A stretch of 64,000 nt of DNA from the NCBI GenBank assembly GCA_017555025.1, contig JAFZHC010000066.1, positions 1 through 64,000 of the forward strand. Reading direction: 5' to 3'. The notes beneath the pieces are model-generated. The model saw only the letters and a program-made list of their open reading frames with translations. It was not told the DNA's origin and ran no database searches. This DNA comes from Akkermansia sp. Lineage in GTDB: Bacteria; Verrucomicrobiota; Verrucomicrobiia; Verrucomicrobiales; Akkermansiaceae. A program made the translations under genes and the position numbers. This document shows, one piece after another, positions 17,091-25,823 of this stretch; the stretch's first letter is position 1; every line of letters starts with the position of its first letter.

Positions 17091-18746
17091 TTATCGCATA
17101 TAACCTCTGCTACCGGCATATAAGCTGCGCCTGACCGCTTCCAGCCCCGGCGAGAGCGAATGAAAGGGAGCATAGCCCTGGTGATTGAGGGTGCGCAGCA
17201 AAGCGGAGTCCGGCGGTAACGCGAGGGCATGCACATCTACCCGAGCGTCCAATAATGCGGGACCGTCAGCAGACAACCAACGGCGAACAACCGTCGAGAC
17301 TTCGCCCACAGAACTAAGGCTGTAGGATTCCACCCCCATACAATGAGCCAGAGCCGCATAATCCATCACAGGGGCTTCTTTTTGACGGTTATCCCCCTCC
17401 GGCCAGCGATTCGAGGACGCCTCAGAATCATTGTAAAGAAACACTTTAACGCTGAGTCCGTAACGCAGCATCACACTCAGCTCGGGCGTGTGAGCGGCAA
17501 AAGCAGAGGCTGAGCATAGTGCCACCACCTGCCGCGAGGGCTCAGCCGCCTTGGCACCAATTGCTAACGCCACCGCACTCCCCTCTATCCCCTGATAAAA
17601 CGAGGCCAGTAATCGACGCTGAGCAAACATTTGCAGGTAGCGAGCAGCCCATATCATCGACGGTCCGGCATCGACCACGAACACAGCATCCGGCTCAGCC
17701 AGACTGCTGATAAAGCGGGTAATGTATTCCGGGCGCAGAGGAGCCCGCTCATTCACCATGCGCAACGAGCCTTCCATCTCTGTAACCGCTCGTGCATGCC
17801 GAATGAGAGCACGAGCCAAAAACTCATCCGACCGATTCCTCTGCAACATAGGCAGCAGCAAAGTGGCCGTTTCGGCTACATCTCCGTGAACAGCAAGGCA
17901 AAGCCGCGTTCGGCGCCCCAGCGCCGCAGCATCGGCATCCACCTGCACCACTCGACCATGGGTCGGCAGGAAATCAGAATAGGGAAAATCAGCTCCCCAT
18001 ATCACCAGCAAATCAGCCACCTGCACCACAGCCGGAGCATCTCCCCACCCCAGAAGTCCCAACATACCTACAGCACAGGGATTATCTTTCTCCATAATAT
18101 CCTTGGCTCGCAAAGTATATACTATGGGAGCGCCCAAGTGCCGCGCCAGATTAATCAGCGCTTCGCGAGCTCCTTTGCACCCCCTCCCGCAAAGAAAGGC
18201 TATTTTACTGCTCCCGTTCAGCAATTCAGCCAGTCGCACAATATCCTCCATCGGCGGCTCTACAATGGCAGGATGTCCGCCGCTTGCGGCAAAGGCCGGC
18301 AACATCGGCGAATGAGCAATAGTATTGGCGCAGACAGAGGGAACAACGCACACCTCCGCAGTGGAACGACTCACAGCTTGACGTAGCGCCTCACTCACAG
18401 AGCAATAGCCCGGCTTTTTGCAAAAGTCAACAGAGGGCACACCCCCCTCTTCCTCCGGCACCAGCGCCAGCACCGGCGCCGAGCTTCGCCCGGCTTCGCA
18501 CAGGCCGGCATGCATGGCATATCTCCCACCACAGCAGGCAGCAATTCTACCGGTAAACATGGCCTCCCCCAGAGCGGCAGATACCGCCGCCTCTGACGTT
18601 GGCATTTCCACTACATGAAGAGTGTCGCAGCGCTGCAAGTTCTCCACCATCCGGCCACACATGCCGGAGGCCGCACAATACACACGCCTTACACCACCCT
18701 GCACCAGGGCAAAGCTTATTTCTTCAGCCGGGGTTCTGCTCATCAC
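17091..18746 (-). CDS. ThDP-dependent enzyme-like protein (pyruvate oxidase/acetolactate synthase fold), probably inactive
   Basis: The 551-residue protein has the three-domain layout of the PoxB/AHAS family: an N-terminal PYR domain with the candidate activating Glu in TSEAAVSAA, a central domain containing FLCGRGCKGA and VVQVDAD, and a C-terminal PP domain. In the PP domain the metal/ThDP motif GDG...N reads CSA...ND (codons 17508-17516), so the Mg-coordinating Asp is gone. It may bind without catalysis or do unusual chemistry. It is the last gene of a minus-strand set after recR (107 nt gap) and ends 5 nt from the uvrB stop. Confidence 0.7.
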   Translation of the reverse strand: MMSRTPAEEISFALVQGGVRRVYCAASGMCGRMVENLQRCDTLHVVEMPTSEAAVSAALGEAMFTGRIAACCGGRYAMHAGLCEAGRSSAPVLALVPEEEGGVPSVDFCKKPGYCSVSEALRQAVSRSTAEVCVVPSVCANTIAHSPMLPAFAASGGHPAIVEPPMEDIVRLAELLNGSSKIAFLCGRGCKGAREALINLARHLGAPIVYTLRAKDIMEKDNPCAVGMLGLLGWGDAPAVVQVADLLVIWGADFPYSDFLPTHGRVVQVDADAAALGRRTRLCLAVHGDVAETATLLLPMLQRNRSDEFLARALIRHARAVTEMEGSLRMVNERAPLRPEYITRFISSLAEPDAVFVVDAGPSMIWAARYLQMFAQRRLLASFYQGIEGSAVALAIGAKAAEPSRQVVALCSASAFAAHTPELSVMLRYGLSVKVFLYNDSEASSNRWPEGDNRQKEAPVMDYAALAHCMGVESYSLSSVGEVSTVVRRWLSADGPALLDARVDVHALALPPDSALLRTLNHQGYAPFHSLSPGLEAVRRSLYAGSRGYMR

Positions 18747-18853
18747 CCCTCTGTTTTGCCTCTACCGAAGAAAAATCGCAATCTATTTATCCAACAATTT
18801 GAAAGCGAAACGCAAAAGCGACCGCCCATTAAAAAATCATTCTGTTTCCGCCA

Positions 18854-19462
18854 TCAAATACCCTTGCGTCCCTCCAGAGCACGCATAAGTGTAATGGCAT
18901 CCGCCTGCCCCAGACCGGCACCGGCAGGCATGCCTTGAGCCAGACGAGTTACCCGGCAATTCAGCGCCGAAAGCTGCTCGGCCAGATATAGAGCGGTAGC
19001 CTCGCCCTCCACATCACTCCCGACAGCCAAAATCACCTCACAGCCGGGTACCGCACGCACACGCTCGACCAGCAGAGAGACAGACAAATCTTCCGGCATA
19101 ACGCCATCCAGCGGGGATATCTTACCCCCCAGGCAGTGATAGAGGCCACGAAAGGAACCGCAGCGCTCAATGGGCAACACATCGGTGGGTTGTTCCACAA
19201 CGCAAAGGAGTGAGGCATCTCGCGCAGGATCGCCACAGGCTGTGCACAACTCGCCGCGCGTAGCAAAAAAACCGCAGCGAGGGCAAGCAGACACATCATC
19301 TACCGCAGCGGTGAGAGCCGCAGCTAGGTTGCGGGCATCCTGTCGCCCGTGCTGCAAAAACCAAAGAGCATGCCGCTCGGCGCCACGGGTACCAATACCG
19401 GGCATGCGTTTTAAGCGGGCAATCAGCTCCTGCACGGGTTGCGGGTAATCCTGAGCCTTCAT
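18854..19462 (-). CDS. recR: recombination mediator protein RecR
   Basis: RecR acts with RecO, and with RecF, to load RecA at gaps. The 202-residue length from 19462 (MKAQDYPQPV) is the family size. A helix-hairpin-helix (LKRMPGIGTRGAERHALWFL), a four-Cys zinc finger (CPRCGFF...LCTAC) and a Toprim domain (VILAVGSDVEGEATALYLAEQL) appear in the usual order. Its start overlaps the stop of the upstream membrane gene by 4 nt (ATGA), indicating translational coupling. A longer in-frame start at 19681 would lie inside that gene and is not needed. Confidence 0.95.
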   Translation of the reverse strand: MKAQDYPQPVQELIARLKRMPGIGTRGAERHALWFLQHGRQDARNLAAALTAAVDDVSACPRCGFFATRGELCTACGDPARDASLLCVVEQPTDVLPIERCGSFRGLYHCLGGKISPLDGVMPEDLSVSLLVERVRAVPGCEVILAVGSDVEGEATALYLAEQLSALNCRVTRLAQGMPAGAGLGQADAITLMRALEGRKGI

Positions 19463-19953
19463 GATTGTTTGCGGGTAATGAGAGACATGCAGGAAACCAA
19501 CAGCCAGCTGAGCATGATGCAGAACACCGGAGCAGCAGCATAAAACACACAATCCCACAACACGCAGAGCAAACCGGGCATCAGCGCGGCCATCAGAGCC
19601 AACACAACCACCTGCATACGTGCAATAAAGGAGGGATAGCGCAGCAACACAACAGCCAGATAAAGCGTAATGGCCGTGCAAAGGGCAAACATACCGCCCG
19701 GGCTGAGAGCAGAATACTGGGTTGCTTCGGCCTCAAGATAAAAGGGAGAACCGCACAAGACTTTGAGCTGCACGGTATCCACCCATTCAAAGGCACCGGT
19801 AAGCAACATCAGCATGGTCGCAAGCAATACCACCACGCAAAGTACCACCCAGCGCAACAACAAAGCATCCCCCCGGGTCAAATGCAGTTGCCCGCCGCCC
19901 TTCGGGCGTATGTTTTTCAGCCGTGCAGCCAGCGCGAGGAAAAATGCTTTCAT
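19459..19953 (-). CDS. membrane protein of unknown function upstream of recR
   Basis: From 19953 the product has 164 residues (MKAFFLALAARL...) with four hydrophobic helices, for example VVLCVVVLLATMLMLLTGAF and VVVLALMAALMPGLLCVLW, and a basic N-terminal segment. An alternative ATG at 20001 would add 16 residues but would place a strong hairpin (19968-19995) inside the coding region. It is coupled to recR through an ATGA overlap and follows fabF. No family is recognised. Confidence 0.6.
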   Translation of the reverse strand: MKAFFLALAARLKNIRPKGGGQLHLTRGDALLLRWVVLCVVVLLATMLMLLTGAFEWVDTVQLKVLCGSPFYLEAEATQYSALSPGGMFALCTAITLYLAVVLLRYPSFIARMQVVVLALMAALMPGLLCVLWDCVFYAAAPVFCIMLSWLLVSCMSLITRKQS

Positions 19954-19967
19954 ATCTTTACGAGAGT

Positions 19968-19995
19968 GCGGCGGTGGGATGTCCCCAACCGCCGC
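19968..19995 (-). terminator. strong hairpin between fabF and the membrane gene
   Basis: GCGGCGGT and ACCGCCGC form a perfect 8-bp stem, and GGG/CCC extends it in the loop. There is no T run after it. It could be a partial terminator or an mRNA-processing hairpin lowering expression of the recR cluster relative to fabF. Confidence 0.45.
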
Positions 19996-20030
19996 AGTCA
20001 ATGATTTAGATTTATTCAGTCAACTGAGGC

Positions 20031-21284
20031 TCAATCAACAAAACGCTTCACAATAAGCGAGGAGTTGTGACCACCAAAACCGAAAGAGTTGCTGAGAGCC
20101 ACATTCACCTGCATCTCGCGTCCCACGTTGGCGCAGATATCCAAGTCGCACTCGGGATCCTGATTGAACACGTTGATAGTGGGCGGCACAAAGTTATCCT
20201 GAATAGCCTTCACGCAAGCCATCAGCTCAATACCACCGGCAGCACCCAACAGGTGACCGGTCATAGACTTGGTAGAGCTGACCACCAACCCATTCTTAGC
20301 GTAATCACCGAAGGTGCGCTTAATGGCCTTCACCTCGCAGATATCGCCTACAGGAGTGGAAGTGCCGTGTGTATTCACATAATCCACATCCTCAGGCTTC
20401 ATACCGGCATGCTCCAGAGCCATCTCCATACAGCGGCTGGCGCCCTCACCCTCAGGTGCGGGGGCAGCGTAGTGATAGGCATCGCAGCTCAGGCCATAGC
20501 CTACCAGCTCGGCAAGAATGCGAGCGCCGCGAGCCTGAGCATGCTCCAGCGTCTCAAGAATGATAACACCGGCACCTTCGCTCATCACGAAACCGTCGCG
20601 ATCCACATCGTAGGGACGAGAAGCGGTAGCAGGGTCATCGTTGCGGGTGGAGAGAGCCTTCATGTTGGCGAAACCGGTAATACCGATGGGCAGGATTGCA
20701 CCTTCAGCACCGCCACACACCATCACATCAGCATCGCCGAACTTCATGATGCGCCAAGCCTCACCAATGCAGTGATTAGCAGTAGCACATGCCGTGGAAA
20801 TGCTCATATTGGGGCCACCGAAACCGTACTCCATGCTCACCAGACCGGAAGCCATGTTGGTAATCATGTAGGGAATGCAGAAAGGAGATACGCGGCGAGG
20901 ACCGGATTTGAAGAGCACCTCGCAGTTGTCGCTGAGGATACCCAGACCACCAATGCCGGAGCCTACCATCACACCGACGCGATCCTTGTTAACCTTGTCA
21001 AGGTCGAGACCGGCATCCTCCAAAGCCATACCCGTAGCGGCCATGGCCAACAGCTCAAAGCGGTCACAGCGACGGATGGACTTGGGATCCTTCTTGAAGT
21101 AGGGAGTAGCATCAAATTCCTTTACCTCACCTGCGAAATGAACGGAAAGATTCTGCGTGTCAATACTCTTAATCTCAGAGATGCCGGAGCGACCAGCCTT
21201 CATACCTGCCCATGTCTCCTCCACGCTGTTGCCGAGGGGAGAAAGAGCACCCATACCAGTAATTACGATTCGACGGTCTTTCAT
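20031..21284 (-). CDS. fabF: 3-oxoacyl-ACP synthase II (FabF)
   Basis: FabF condenses malonyl-ACP with acyl-ACP in fatty-acid elongation. The 417-residue length is typical. The Cys-His-His triad is visible: Cys166 in SISTACATAN, His306 in NTHGTSTPVGD and His344 in MTGHLLGAAGG, with the conserved Lys339. No acpP or fabG lies next to it here, although an acyl carrier protein gene often precedes fabF. A TTGACT-16-TTAAGT promoter lies just upstream. Divergent from the gene at 21436. Confidence 0.97.
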   Translation of the reverse strand: MKDRRIVITGMGALSPLGNSVEETWAGMKAGRSGISEIKSIDTQNLSVHFAGEVKEFDATPYFKKDPKSIRRCDRFELLAMAATGMALEDAGLDLDKVNKDRVGVMVGSGIGGLGILSDNCEVLFKSGPRRVSPFCIPYMITNMASGLVSMEYGFGGPNMSISTACATANHCIGEAWRIMKFGDADVMVCGGAEGAILPIGITGFANMKALSTRNDDPATASRPYDVDRDGFVMSEGAGVIILETLEHAQARGARILAELVGYGLSCDAYHYAAPAPEGEGASRCMEMALEHAGMKPEDVDYVNTHGTSTPVGDICEVKAIKRTFGDYAKNGLVVSSTKSMTGHLLGAAGGIELMACVKAIQDNFVPPTINVFNQDPECDLDICANVGREMQVNVALSNSFGFGGHNSSLIVKRFVD

Positions 21285-21300
21285 GACGTTTGTGTAAAAA

Positions 21301-21328
21301 ACTTAACCGATACTTCGAGCAAAGTCAA
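21301..21328 (-). promoter_or_regulatory. putative promoter of fabF
   Basis: On the minus strand TTGACT (21323-21328) is followed after 16 nt by TTAAGT (21301-21306), with GCTTGAC context. The leader would be about 10 nt. Confidence 0.5.
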
Positions 21329-21400
21329 GCATAAAACTAAAACTCTTTATTCAAAAAGAAGCTTTCGCTCATATTAACTTCACTTGCACGCAATACACGC

Positions 21401-21429
21401 TTGCCTGACGGCCGGTCATCTGGTACAAT
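21401..21429 (+). promoter_or_regulatory. leaderless-type promoter of the SAM-fold / ftsB-like / ruvC operon
   Basis: TTGCCT (21401-21406), 17 nt, TACAAT (21424-21429), then exactly 6 nt to the ATG at 21436. The -35 again has the GCTTGC context. Confidence 0.75.
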
Positions 21430-21435
21430 AGGCGC

Positions 21436-22113
21436 ATGAAGCCCCTGACCAGATTAGGTGAACACAAGATGGATGACGGCAGCGTATGGGAGCTCTGGGA
21501 GCGTGACGGCGAACTGAGCCTGCAGCTCGATGGCCTGCCTTGCGCCAACTCATTTACGCACGGTAGTGAAGATTCGATGGCCGAAATTGCCACTTCTCCC
21601 ATAACCCGCGCCACACAACCCTGCATTATGATTGCCGGGCTGGGGCTTGGTTACGGGCTGGCAAAGGCCATGGAATGCCTGCCCCGCGAAAAAGCAAAGT
21701 TCATCGTTGCCGAGCCAGTTGCGGCCATTGTAGAATGGAACCGCACCTACAGTCCGACTCGCGATGTCTGGGCAGATAAGCGAGTGAGCGCTGAAATTGC
21801 GAGTGCCGTTGAATTGTGCCGCAAACGCACCGGCTCTCTGCATGCCATTCTGCTGCGCCATGTTCACGCCCGCTGCGAACTCACGCTGGGAGATGCTCAG
21901 GCCTACTTCAATGCCCTGAAAGGCGGAAGTCTGCTGGCCATCACCGTAGCCAAGCGCGACAAGCGTCTGGAAAGCACCCTCATGAAAGCAGGGTTCGAAG
22001 TCAGCACTACGCCCGTACCGGCATCATCCAAGGGCAAGCAACTGCGCATGCACACCGTTGTGTTGGCTCGTCGCGGTCGCTTTGTACCCTTTGCCGAGCG
22101 CAACAGCAAGTAA
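21436..22113 (+). CDS. spermidine synthase-like / SAM-binding-fold protein
   Basis: The 225-residue protein has a Rossmann glycine loop (IMIAGLGLGYGLAKAM, about residues 63-78) followed by an acidic residue at the end of strand 2 (FIVAEP), as in class I methyltransferases and spermidine synthases. The catalytic Asp signatures of aminopropyltransferases are not obvious, so the reaction is unknown. It starts a three-gene unit with the FtsB-like gene (21 nt gap) and ruvC. A leaderless-type promoter fits upstream. Confidence 0.6.
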   Translation: MKPLTRLGEHKMDDGSVWELWERDGELSLQLDGLPCANSFTHGSEDSMAEIATSPITRATQPCIMIAGLGLGYGLAKAMECLPREKAKFIVAEPVAAIVEWNRTYSPTRDVWADKRVSAEIASAVELCRKRTGSLHAILLRHVHARCELTLGDAQAYFNALKGGSLLAITVAKRDKRLESTLMKAGFEVSTTPVPASSKGKQLRMHTVVLARRGRFVPFAERNSK

Positions 22114-22134
22114 CCACTCGCATCTCTACCGCTT

Positions 22135-22536
22135 GTGAATATTCCTTTTCTGCGTCGTTCGTATCCCACGCTGGAGGAGCTGGAGCGCATACGCGCCCAG
22201 CGCTCCATGGGCATACGCCGCGTGCTGGGGGTTTCTGCTCTCATCTTTCTGGGCTTCGTCGCCTTTCTGGGCTCAATGCTGATACTCCCCCCCATGCTCG
22301 AGTTGCAAAAGCTCAAGCAAGAAAAGGAGCACACCGAATTTCAGCTCAGGCGCGCCCGTGCCGAAGAGGCCGAAGCTCACAGCCGTTACCTCTGGATGAC
22401 TACTGACCCGGAGTACTACGAGCAGCTGGCACGCGACCGCGCCGACATGGCCAAGGACGGCGAAACCGTCATCCGCCGCCCTTCCCCCGCAGACTTGCGC
22501 CGCCAGCAGCAACAGCGCCGCAAACAGAAGAACTGA
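22135..22536 (+). CDS. FtsB/DivIC-type septum formation protein
   Basis: The 133-residue protein has a short cytosolic start, one membrane helix (VLGVSALIFLGFVAFLGSMLI), a coiled coil (LQKLKQEKEHTEFQLRRARAEEAE) and then DPEYYEQLARDRADMAKDGE, the typical end of FtsB/DivIC proteins. These bridge FtsL and FtsQ in the divisome. Start is GTG at 22135; no ATG gives a complete N-terminus. The tail is Gln/Arg/Lys-rich and specific to this protein. It lies between the SAM-fold gene and ruvC. Confidence 0.8.
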   Translation: MNIPFLRRSYPTLEELERIRAQRSMGIRRVLGVSALIFLGFVAFLGSMLILPPMLELQKLKQEKEHTEFQLRRARAEEAEAHSRYLWMTTDPEYYEQLARDRADMAKDGETVIRRPSPADLRRQQQQRRKQKN

Positions 22537-22559
22537 CCGCCGACCGACGGGTTGATTTC

Positions 22560-23066
22560 ATGCGAGTTCTCTCCATAGACCCGGCAGTCCGCAATACCGG
22601 TTTTGCCGTACTGGATGGTGACCATCGTCAAGCGGCAGCGCTGGAATACGGTACGTTATCGCTGCCGCAAAAATTACCTTTGAGCCGTTGCCTGCTGACC
22701 ATCCATGAAAAAATCTGCTCCCTCATTGAGCAATGGCGACCGGATGAACTGGCCATAGAGGGCATTATTTACGTACAGTCTCACCGCACGGCTATCACCA
22801 TGGGTTCAGCAAGAGCCGCTAGTGTACTGGCTGCTGCCCGATATGATTTACCCATCATGGAATATCCGCCCAGTTGCGTCAAACTGGCAACCGTAGGGCG
22901 CGGCAGCGCCGGCAAACAACAGGTGGCTTTCATGATGAGAGCCATGCTCCGCCTGACCGAAACACCCGCAGCCGATGCGGCAGACGCTCTCGCCATCGGT
23001 TTTACTCACCTTGCGGCAAGTGACCCGCTAAAAGCACACCTTTTTAAGGAACGCAAGTATATATAA
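22560..23066 (+). CDS. ruvC: Holliday junction endonuclease RuvC
   Basis: RuvC cleaves Holliday junctions together with RuvAB. The 168-residue RNase H-fold protein has the four acidic residues expected: Asp7 in LSIDPAVRNTGF, Glu in LAIEGIIY, and the two Asp residues in DAADALAIG. The basic patch RGSAGKQQV matches the family loop. No ruvA or ruvB is adjacent. It closes the operon and faces the ankyrin gene 13 nt away. Confidence 0.93.
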   Translation: MRVLSIDPAVRNTGFAVLDGDHRQAAALEYGTLSLPQKLPLSRCLLTIHEKICSLIEQWRPDELAIEGIIYVQSHRTAITMGSARAASVLAAARYDLPIMEYPPSCVKLATVGRGSAGKQQVAFMMRAMLRLTETPAADAADALAIGFTHLAASDPLKAHLFKERKYI

Positions 23067-23079
23067 CGGAGCTTCTCGC

Positions 23080-23685
23080 TCAATGGCAATGGCCACAGCT
23101 GCACTCATGCTCCCCGCCCTCATGATGACAGCCGCAATCACAGGAAGCTTCGCTGTGTAGGTGTTCAAACACACTATCGGCAAATCCCTCCGGCATAGGC
23201 ATATCCTCCATTGTTGCTGCCGCAGGGGTAAGACGCTCCTTCAAAGCGGCATCCTCCGTCATATCAGCCGGCAGTTTGCCACCGTGATTGCGCACCGTCA
23301 ATTTGGCACCGGCCGTCAGCAGCATATCAACGATATTAGCATACCCATACTGAGCTGCAAGATGCAGGGGTGACTGCCCGTATGCATTGAGCGCGTTCAC
23401 ATCAGCACCGGTTGCGATGAGCAGCGTGATAAGCCCCTCATCCGGCTCAATCCCCATGGCTGCCAGCTCGGGGGAAAAATCAATTTCATCCTGTAACAAC
23501 AAGGTGGAGGCCTTCTGCAACTCCTCCACATCATCAGCCTTCATCAACTCCTCCAGGAACTCCTGTACAGGCTCATCAAAATCATCCGGGTCGAGGTCTG
23601 CGGCAAGCTCTCTCAAATCCTCCATACTGATTTGAGGTTTTTCATCATCGCCGATGGTCACACTATTCCACGCAATATCGCTCAT
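23080..23685 (-). CDS. ankyrin-repeat protein with Cys/His-rich C-terminal tail
   Basis: From ATG 23685 the protein has 201 residues (MSDIAWNSV...). An acidic N-terminal half is followed by two to three ankyrin repeats; PDEGLITLLIATGADVNALN and GQSPLHLAAQYGYANIVDML are typical. The last 20 residues (SCDCGCHHEGGEHECSCGHC plus a His) carry six Cys and five His, a likely metal-binding tail for zinc, nickel or copper. There is no signal peptide, so it should be cytosolic. A leaderless-type promoter lies directly upstream. Partners are unknown. Confidence 0.8.
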   Translation of the reverse strand: MSDIAWNSVTIGDDEKPQISMEDLRELAADLDPDDFDEPVQEFLEELMKADDVEELQKASTLLLQDEIDFSPELAAMGIEPDEGLITLLIATGADVNALNAYGQSPLHLAAQYGYANIVDMLLTAGAKLTVRNHGGKLPADMTEDAALKERLTPAAATMEDMPMPEGFADSVFEHLHSEASCDCGCHHEGGEHECSCGHCH

Positions 23686-23691
23686 GGGGGC

Positions 23692-23720
23692 ATTGTAGCG
23701 TATAATGCCGACAATTGCGA
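23692..23720 (-). promoter_or_regulatory. leaderless-type promoter of the ankyrin gene
   Basis: On the minus strand TCGCAA (23715-23720), 17 nt, TACAAT (23692-23697), then exactly 6 nt to the ATG at 23685. The -35 differs from the local TTGCAA form by one base. Confidence 0.55.
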
Positions 23721-23761
23721 GACTTTTTACATCGGGCAACCGGCAGAATGGCATTTATAGC

Positions 23762-23791
23762 TTGCACAGACAGGATACTGAGTGATAGAAT
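23762..23791 (+). promoter_or_regulatory. promoter of the CPA2 antiporter gene
   Basis: TTGCAC (23762-23767), 18 nt, TAGAAT (23786-23791), with AGCTTGC context. Leader of about 25 nt. Confidence 0.6.
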
Positions 23792-23823
23792 AAACAGCGC
23801 TGCAACACCTCTTTCCTCTCAAT

Positions 23824-25530
23824 ATGATACACGCACTCGTCATCGGGCTTACTCTGGCATTGGTACTGGGCATACTGGCACACAAGCTCAAGCTCTCCCC
23901 TCTTGTCGGCTACCTGATTGCCGGCATGCTTGCAGCACAGCCATGGTGGGGCGAGCCGGTAGACAGCCATATCGTGGAAGACTTCTCCCACATCGGCGTA
24001 ATCCTGCTCCTCTTCGGCGTAGGGTTACAATTTCACATTAAGGATTTGTTAGCAGTACAGAAGGTTGCTGTACCGGGTGCACTCGTCTGCATGGCTACCA
24101 GCACAGTCATGGGGGCTCTCGTCTTCCACACTCTGGGAGGAAGTTCCGGGTGGTTAAGCAGCATTATGTTCGGCCTCTGCATCTGCGTAAGCAGTACGGT
24201 AGTTCTTACACGTGTGTTGGGTGATAACCGTCTGCTGCAAACACCCACAGGCCACACGGCACTCGGTTGGCTTGTTGTGGAAGATATTTTCACCATCCTC
24301 ATGCTCGTGCTGTTGCCCGTCATGATTAGCGGCAAGGAATTAGGGCCTGCTATCGGTAGTGCCGCCATCAAACTGACGCTGCTTGTACTTTGTGTGGCCT
24401 TCCTGGGGCGCAAGGTAATGAAAAAGATTCTCACCTATGTATCTCGCAGCGCCTCCGGCGAACTCTTCACCCTCTCTGTACTGGTGTTTGCCCTAGGTTT
24501 TGCCGTATTGGCAGCCGAAGGGTTTGACGCCAGCATGGAGTTCGGTGCCTTCCTATCAGGCATGGTAGTGGGACAAAGCCGCTTTGCCAGCAGAGCAGCC
24601 AGCGATGCACTACCGATGAAAGATGCCTTTGCGGTGCTCTTCTTTGTTTCCGTCGGCATGGGCTTTGACTTCATGGGGATGATGGAGCATTGGCAACTGG
24701 CTCTGGCAACCTGCGCCGTGGCCTTTCTCATCAAGCCGACGGCGGCGTTCATCATCATACGCTTGCTTGGTAAGCCGCTGCGCATGTCTCTCAAAACAGC
24801 AGCTTCGCTCTCGCAAATTGGTGAATTCTCCTTCATTCTGGCCACCCTAATTGCCTCGCAATACCACATGTTGCCGGACTACGCCGCCAACGTCATTACC
24901 GGTGTCGCCATCATTACCATCACCCTGAATGCCGCACTCTACCGCTTCGTTCCCCGTATGGCCGATAAACTGGAAAAACGCGGAGTAGGAGCAAGTAAAA
25001 ATGTGGTTGGCAACATACCCACTCCCACAGAAGAACGCCACCGCATCATTGTGGTGGGCTACGGTCCCTGCGGTGAAATCATGAGCAACATCCTCCGCAA
25101 GTACGATTTGGAGGTAGTGGTACTGGAAATGAACATTGATACCGTAAACCGTCTGGCGCAGGCCGGCATACCGGTACTGCACGGCGATGCCCGCCTGCGC
25201 AGCATTCTGCAGATAGCCGGCATAGAACAGGCAAAGGCTATCATTATCACCTCAGCAGCAGCACCGGCTCACGACATAGCCGAAAGCGCCCGCAGCATCA
25301 ACCCCTCCATCTCGGTAATGGCCTACACCACCTACATTCGCAACGCCCGTTTGTTGCGCAGCCAAGGGGCTGAAACTGTGTTCTCCGGCGAAGAGGAAGT
25401 GGCACTCAGTATGGCCTCATTCACCCTTCGCTCCCTCGGCGCCACCGAAGAACAAGTTGCCCGCGAAAGGCAGGAAAACCGCCAACGCCTTGCCAATGAA
25501 ACTGCAATAGGCACCACTCGTGGCGTATGA
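23824..25530 (+). CDS. CPA2-type monovalent cation:proton antiporter (Kef/YbaL family)
   Basis: The 568-residue protein has about twelve membrane helices (residues 1-380), including GYLIAGMLAAQPW and FEFGAFLSGMVVG-like core helices of the Na/H exchanger fold. A cytosolic TrkA-N (RCK) domain follows (about 400-530) with the nucleotide loop VVGYGPCGEIMSNIL and acidic strand-2 end VVLEMN. The RCK domain suggests K+ export gated by NAD(H) or a thiol conjugate. No KefF/KefG partner is next to it. The small membrane gene downstream overlaps its stop by 4 nt. Confidence 0.9.
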   Translation: MIHALVIGLTLALVLGILAHKLKLSPLVGYLIAGMLAAQPWWGEPVDSHIVEDFSHIGVILLLFGVGLQFHIKDLLAVQKVAVPGALVCMATSTVMGALVFHTLGGSSGWLSSIMFGLCICVSSTVVLTRVLGDNRLLQTPTGHTALGWLVVEDIFTILMLVLLPVMISGKELGPAIGSAAIKLTLLVLCVAFLGRKVMKKILTYVSRSASGELFTLSVLVFALGFAVLAAEGFDASMEFGAFLSGMVVGQSRFASRAASDALPMKDAFAVLFFVSVGMGFDFMGMMEHWQLALATCAVAFLIKPTAAFIIIRLLGKPLRMSLKTAASLSQIGEFSFILATLIASQYHMLPDYAANVITGVAIITITLNAALYRFVPRMADKLEKRGVGASKNVVGNIPTPTEERHRIIVVGYGPCGEIMSNILRKYDLEVVVLEMNIDTVNRLAQAGIPVLHGDARLRSILQIAGIEQAKAIIITSAAAPAHDIAESARSINPSISVMAYTTYIRNARLLRSQGAETVFSGEEEVALSMASFTLRSLGATEEQVARERQENRQRLANETAIGTTRGV

Positions 25531-25823
25531 ATAAAAGCCCGTTCAGAATACCTGATGATATGGAAAAGAGCCGTTTTCCCTGGGAAAAAGGCTGCTATGT
25601 ACTGCTGGCAGCCATCGGGTTTATCATGCTGGCTTCATGGATACGCGATTTCTTTGAAGTTATGAGTGCGCTGATGATGGGCGTCTTCTTCCTCTGGCAA
25701 GTGATACGAGGGCTCATCATCAAACGCTATTTCTGGCACATTGCAGAAGAAAAAGTGAGCTTCTGGGGGCTATTCGGGGGCCTGTGCTTGGCCATCCTCT
25801 TCTACATGATTTGCCGTAAGTGA
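25527..25823 (+). CDS. small membrane protein coupled to the antiporter gene
   Basis: The 98-residue protein has three hydrophobic helices (CYVLLAAIGFIMLASWI, FEVMSALMMGVFFLWQVI, FWGLFGGLCLAILFYMIC). It begins by an ATGA overlap with the antiporter gene, so it is likely translated with it; an accessory role is inferred. Its last 54 nt overlap the 3' end of the convergent SNF2 gene. The family is not recognised. Confidence 0.65.
   Translation: MNKSPFRIPDDMEKSRFPWEKGCYVLLAAIGFIMLASWIRDFFEVMSALMMGVFFLWQVIRGLIIKRYFWHIAEEKVSFWGLFGGLCLAILFYMICRK

Noticed and set aside
20067-21377. 436-codon plus-strand frame opposite fabF
   Set aside because: FabF has an intact Cys-His-His triad on the minus strand; this frame has no recognisable domain.
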